A stretch of 14,682 nucleotides of DNA from an uncultured Oscillospiraceae bacterium (GTDB lineage: Bacteria > Bacillota > Clostridia > Oscillospirales > Ruminococcaceae), in the NCBI GenBank assembly GCA_904502045.1, contig CAJGEB010000012.1:1-14682 (forward strand), read 5' to 3'. Positions 14,288 to 14,682 of this stretch are shown in pieces. The notes under the pieces were generated by a model. It was not told the DNA's origin. It searched no databases and worked only from the letters and a program-made list of their open reading frames with translations. The position numbers were made by a program, and so were the translations under genes. The stretch's first letter is position 1. The number at the start of each line of letters is the position of its first letter.

Positions 14288-14653
14288 ATGGAAAAATATA
14301 AAAATTCAGACTTTTTATGCGAAAACCATCAAGAGCATACCTTTTCAGCGGAACATACACTGAAAAATATGCCTTCACGCAACACAGCTCTTGAGGTAGC
14401 ATCTTTTTTTAAGGCTCTGGGGGACTCCACAAGAGTTATGATACTTTGCGCTCTTGACGAAAAAGAGCTGTGTGTCTGCTGTATCGCCGAGGTACTCGGA
14501 ATGACTGTTTCCGCAGTATCTCACCAGCTTGCAGCGCTCAGAAATGCGAACCTTGTAAAATTTCGCAAAGAGGGCAAAACCGTTTACTATTCCATCGCCG
14601 ACGAGCATGTAAAAATGATGCTGAGCGGCGGTCTTGAACACGTACACGAATAA
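14288..14653 (+). CDS. ArsR/SmtB-family metal-sensing repressor (CadC/SmtB-like)
   Basis: The 121-residue protein is a winged-helix repressor that leaves DNA on binding metal ions. The fold shows FFKALGDSTRVMILCAL (40-56) and the recognition region VSAVSHQLAALR (74-85). Two metal sites are visible. The Cys-type site has ELCVCC (Cys62, Cys64, Cys65) with Cys11 and nearby His in the N-terminal arm, as in CadC, which senses Cd, Pb and Zn. The alpha5 site has Asp105, His107, His118 and Glu121, spaced exactly as in SmtB, which senses Zn. The ATG is preceded by GAGAGG. It stands divergent from the nitroreductase operon, with two palindromes over its promoter, and leads an open reading frame that starts 18 bases downstream, so it probably controls a metal exporter. 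Confidence 0.92.
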   Translation: MEKYKNSDFLCENHQEHTFSAEHTLKNMPSRNTALEVASFFKALGDSTRVMILCALDEKELCVCCIAEVLGMTVSAVSHQLAALRNANLVKFRKEGKTVYYSIADEHVKMMLSGGLEHVHE

Positions 14654-14671
14654 TTTTAAAGGAGAATGTTT

Positions 14672-14682
14672 ATGAAAAAAAT
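14672..14682 (+). CDS. Start of the next gene (only three codons visible)
   Basis: AAAGGAG (14658-14664) precedes an ATG at 14672 followed by AAA AAA and AT before the window ends. An ATG at 14666 is too close to the ribosome site. The gene lies 18 bases behind the ArsR gene and is probably in its operon. In such positions a metal-transporting P-type ATPase (CadA/ZntA) or another metal exporter is common, but nothing of its sequence can be judged. Confidence 0.6.

Overview
The window looks like chromosomal DNA of a low- to mid-GC Clostridia member (Bacillota), probably a gut Oscillospirales/Ruminococcaceae-type bacterium. The evidence is a YlmC/YmxH-family PRC-barrel gene, a DUF1385 (YqhQ-like) gene next to prmC, DeoR-type sugar control, strong GGAGG-type ribosome sites and some GTG/TTG starts. 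The lineage is an inference from gene content, not a measured placement. No rRNA, tRNA, CRISPR array, insertion sequence or phage gene was seen.

Region 1 (1-3533) is a carbohydrate locus. A triosephosphate-isomerase-like gene (minus strand, cut by the window edge) diverges from a SIS-domain sugar-phosphate isomerase-like gene, a DeoR-family repressor and an FGGY carbohydrate kinase (plus strand). The intergenic region carries TTTCG repeats and an inverted repeat that fit a DeoR operator overlapping both promoters. An intrinsic terminator sits between the repressor and the kinase. The gene set suggests uptake and phosphorylation of an unusual ketose or polyol, isomerisation and entry to the triose pool; the substrate cannot be read from the sequence.

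Region 2 (3675-4208) is a single AT-rich two-pass membrane protein of unknown function, ended by a clear terminator. Region 3 (4269-6165) has a small PRC-barrel gene (minus) and, divergently, a highly conserved glutamate dehydrogenase (plus). The gdh leader is the most unusual non-coding part of the window: a consensus-like promoter, a hairpin starting a few bases after the predicted transcript start, a possible 18-codon leader ORF whose stop touches the Shine-Dalgarno, and a second hairpin placed exactly between the Shine-Dalgarno and the ATG.

Region 4 (6226-14123, minus) starts at a TTGACA-type promoter near 14.1 kb. It reads through a nitroreductase, an FG-GAP-like lipoprotein, an OmpR-type response regulator, a HAMP histidine kinase, a DUF1385 membrane protein and prmC, all tightly spaced, followed by typA/bipA with its own probable promoter. 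The lipoprotein and two-component pair look like one sensory unit. Region 5 (14214-14682, plus) is a divergent ArsR/SmtB-type metal sensor with two palindromic operators over its promoter, followed by the first codons of a gene cut by the window end, plausibly a metal transporter.
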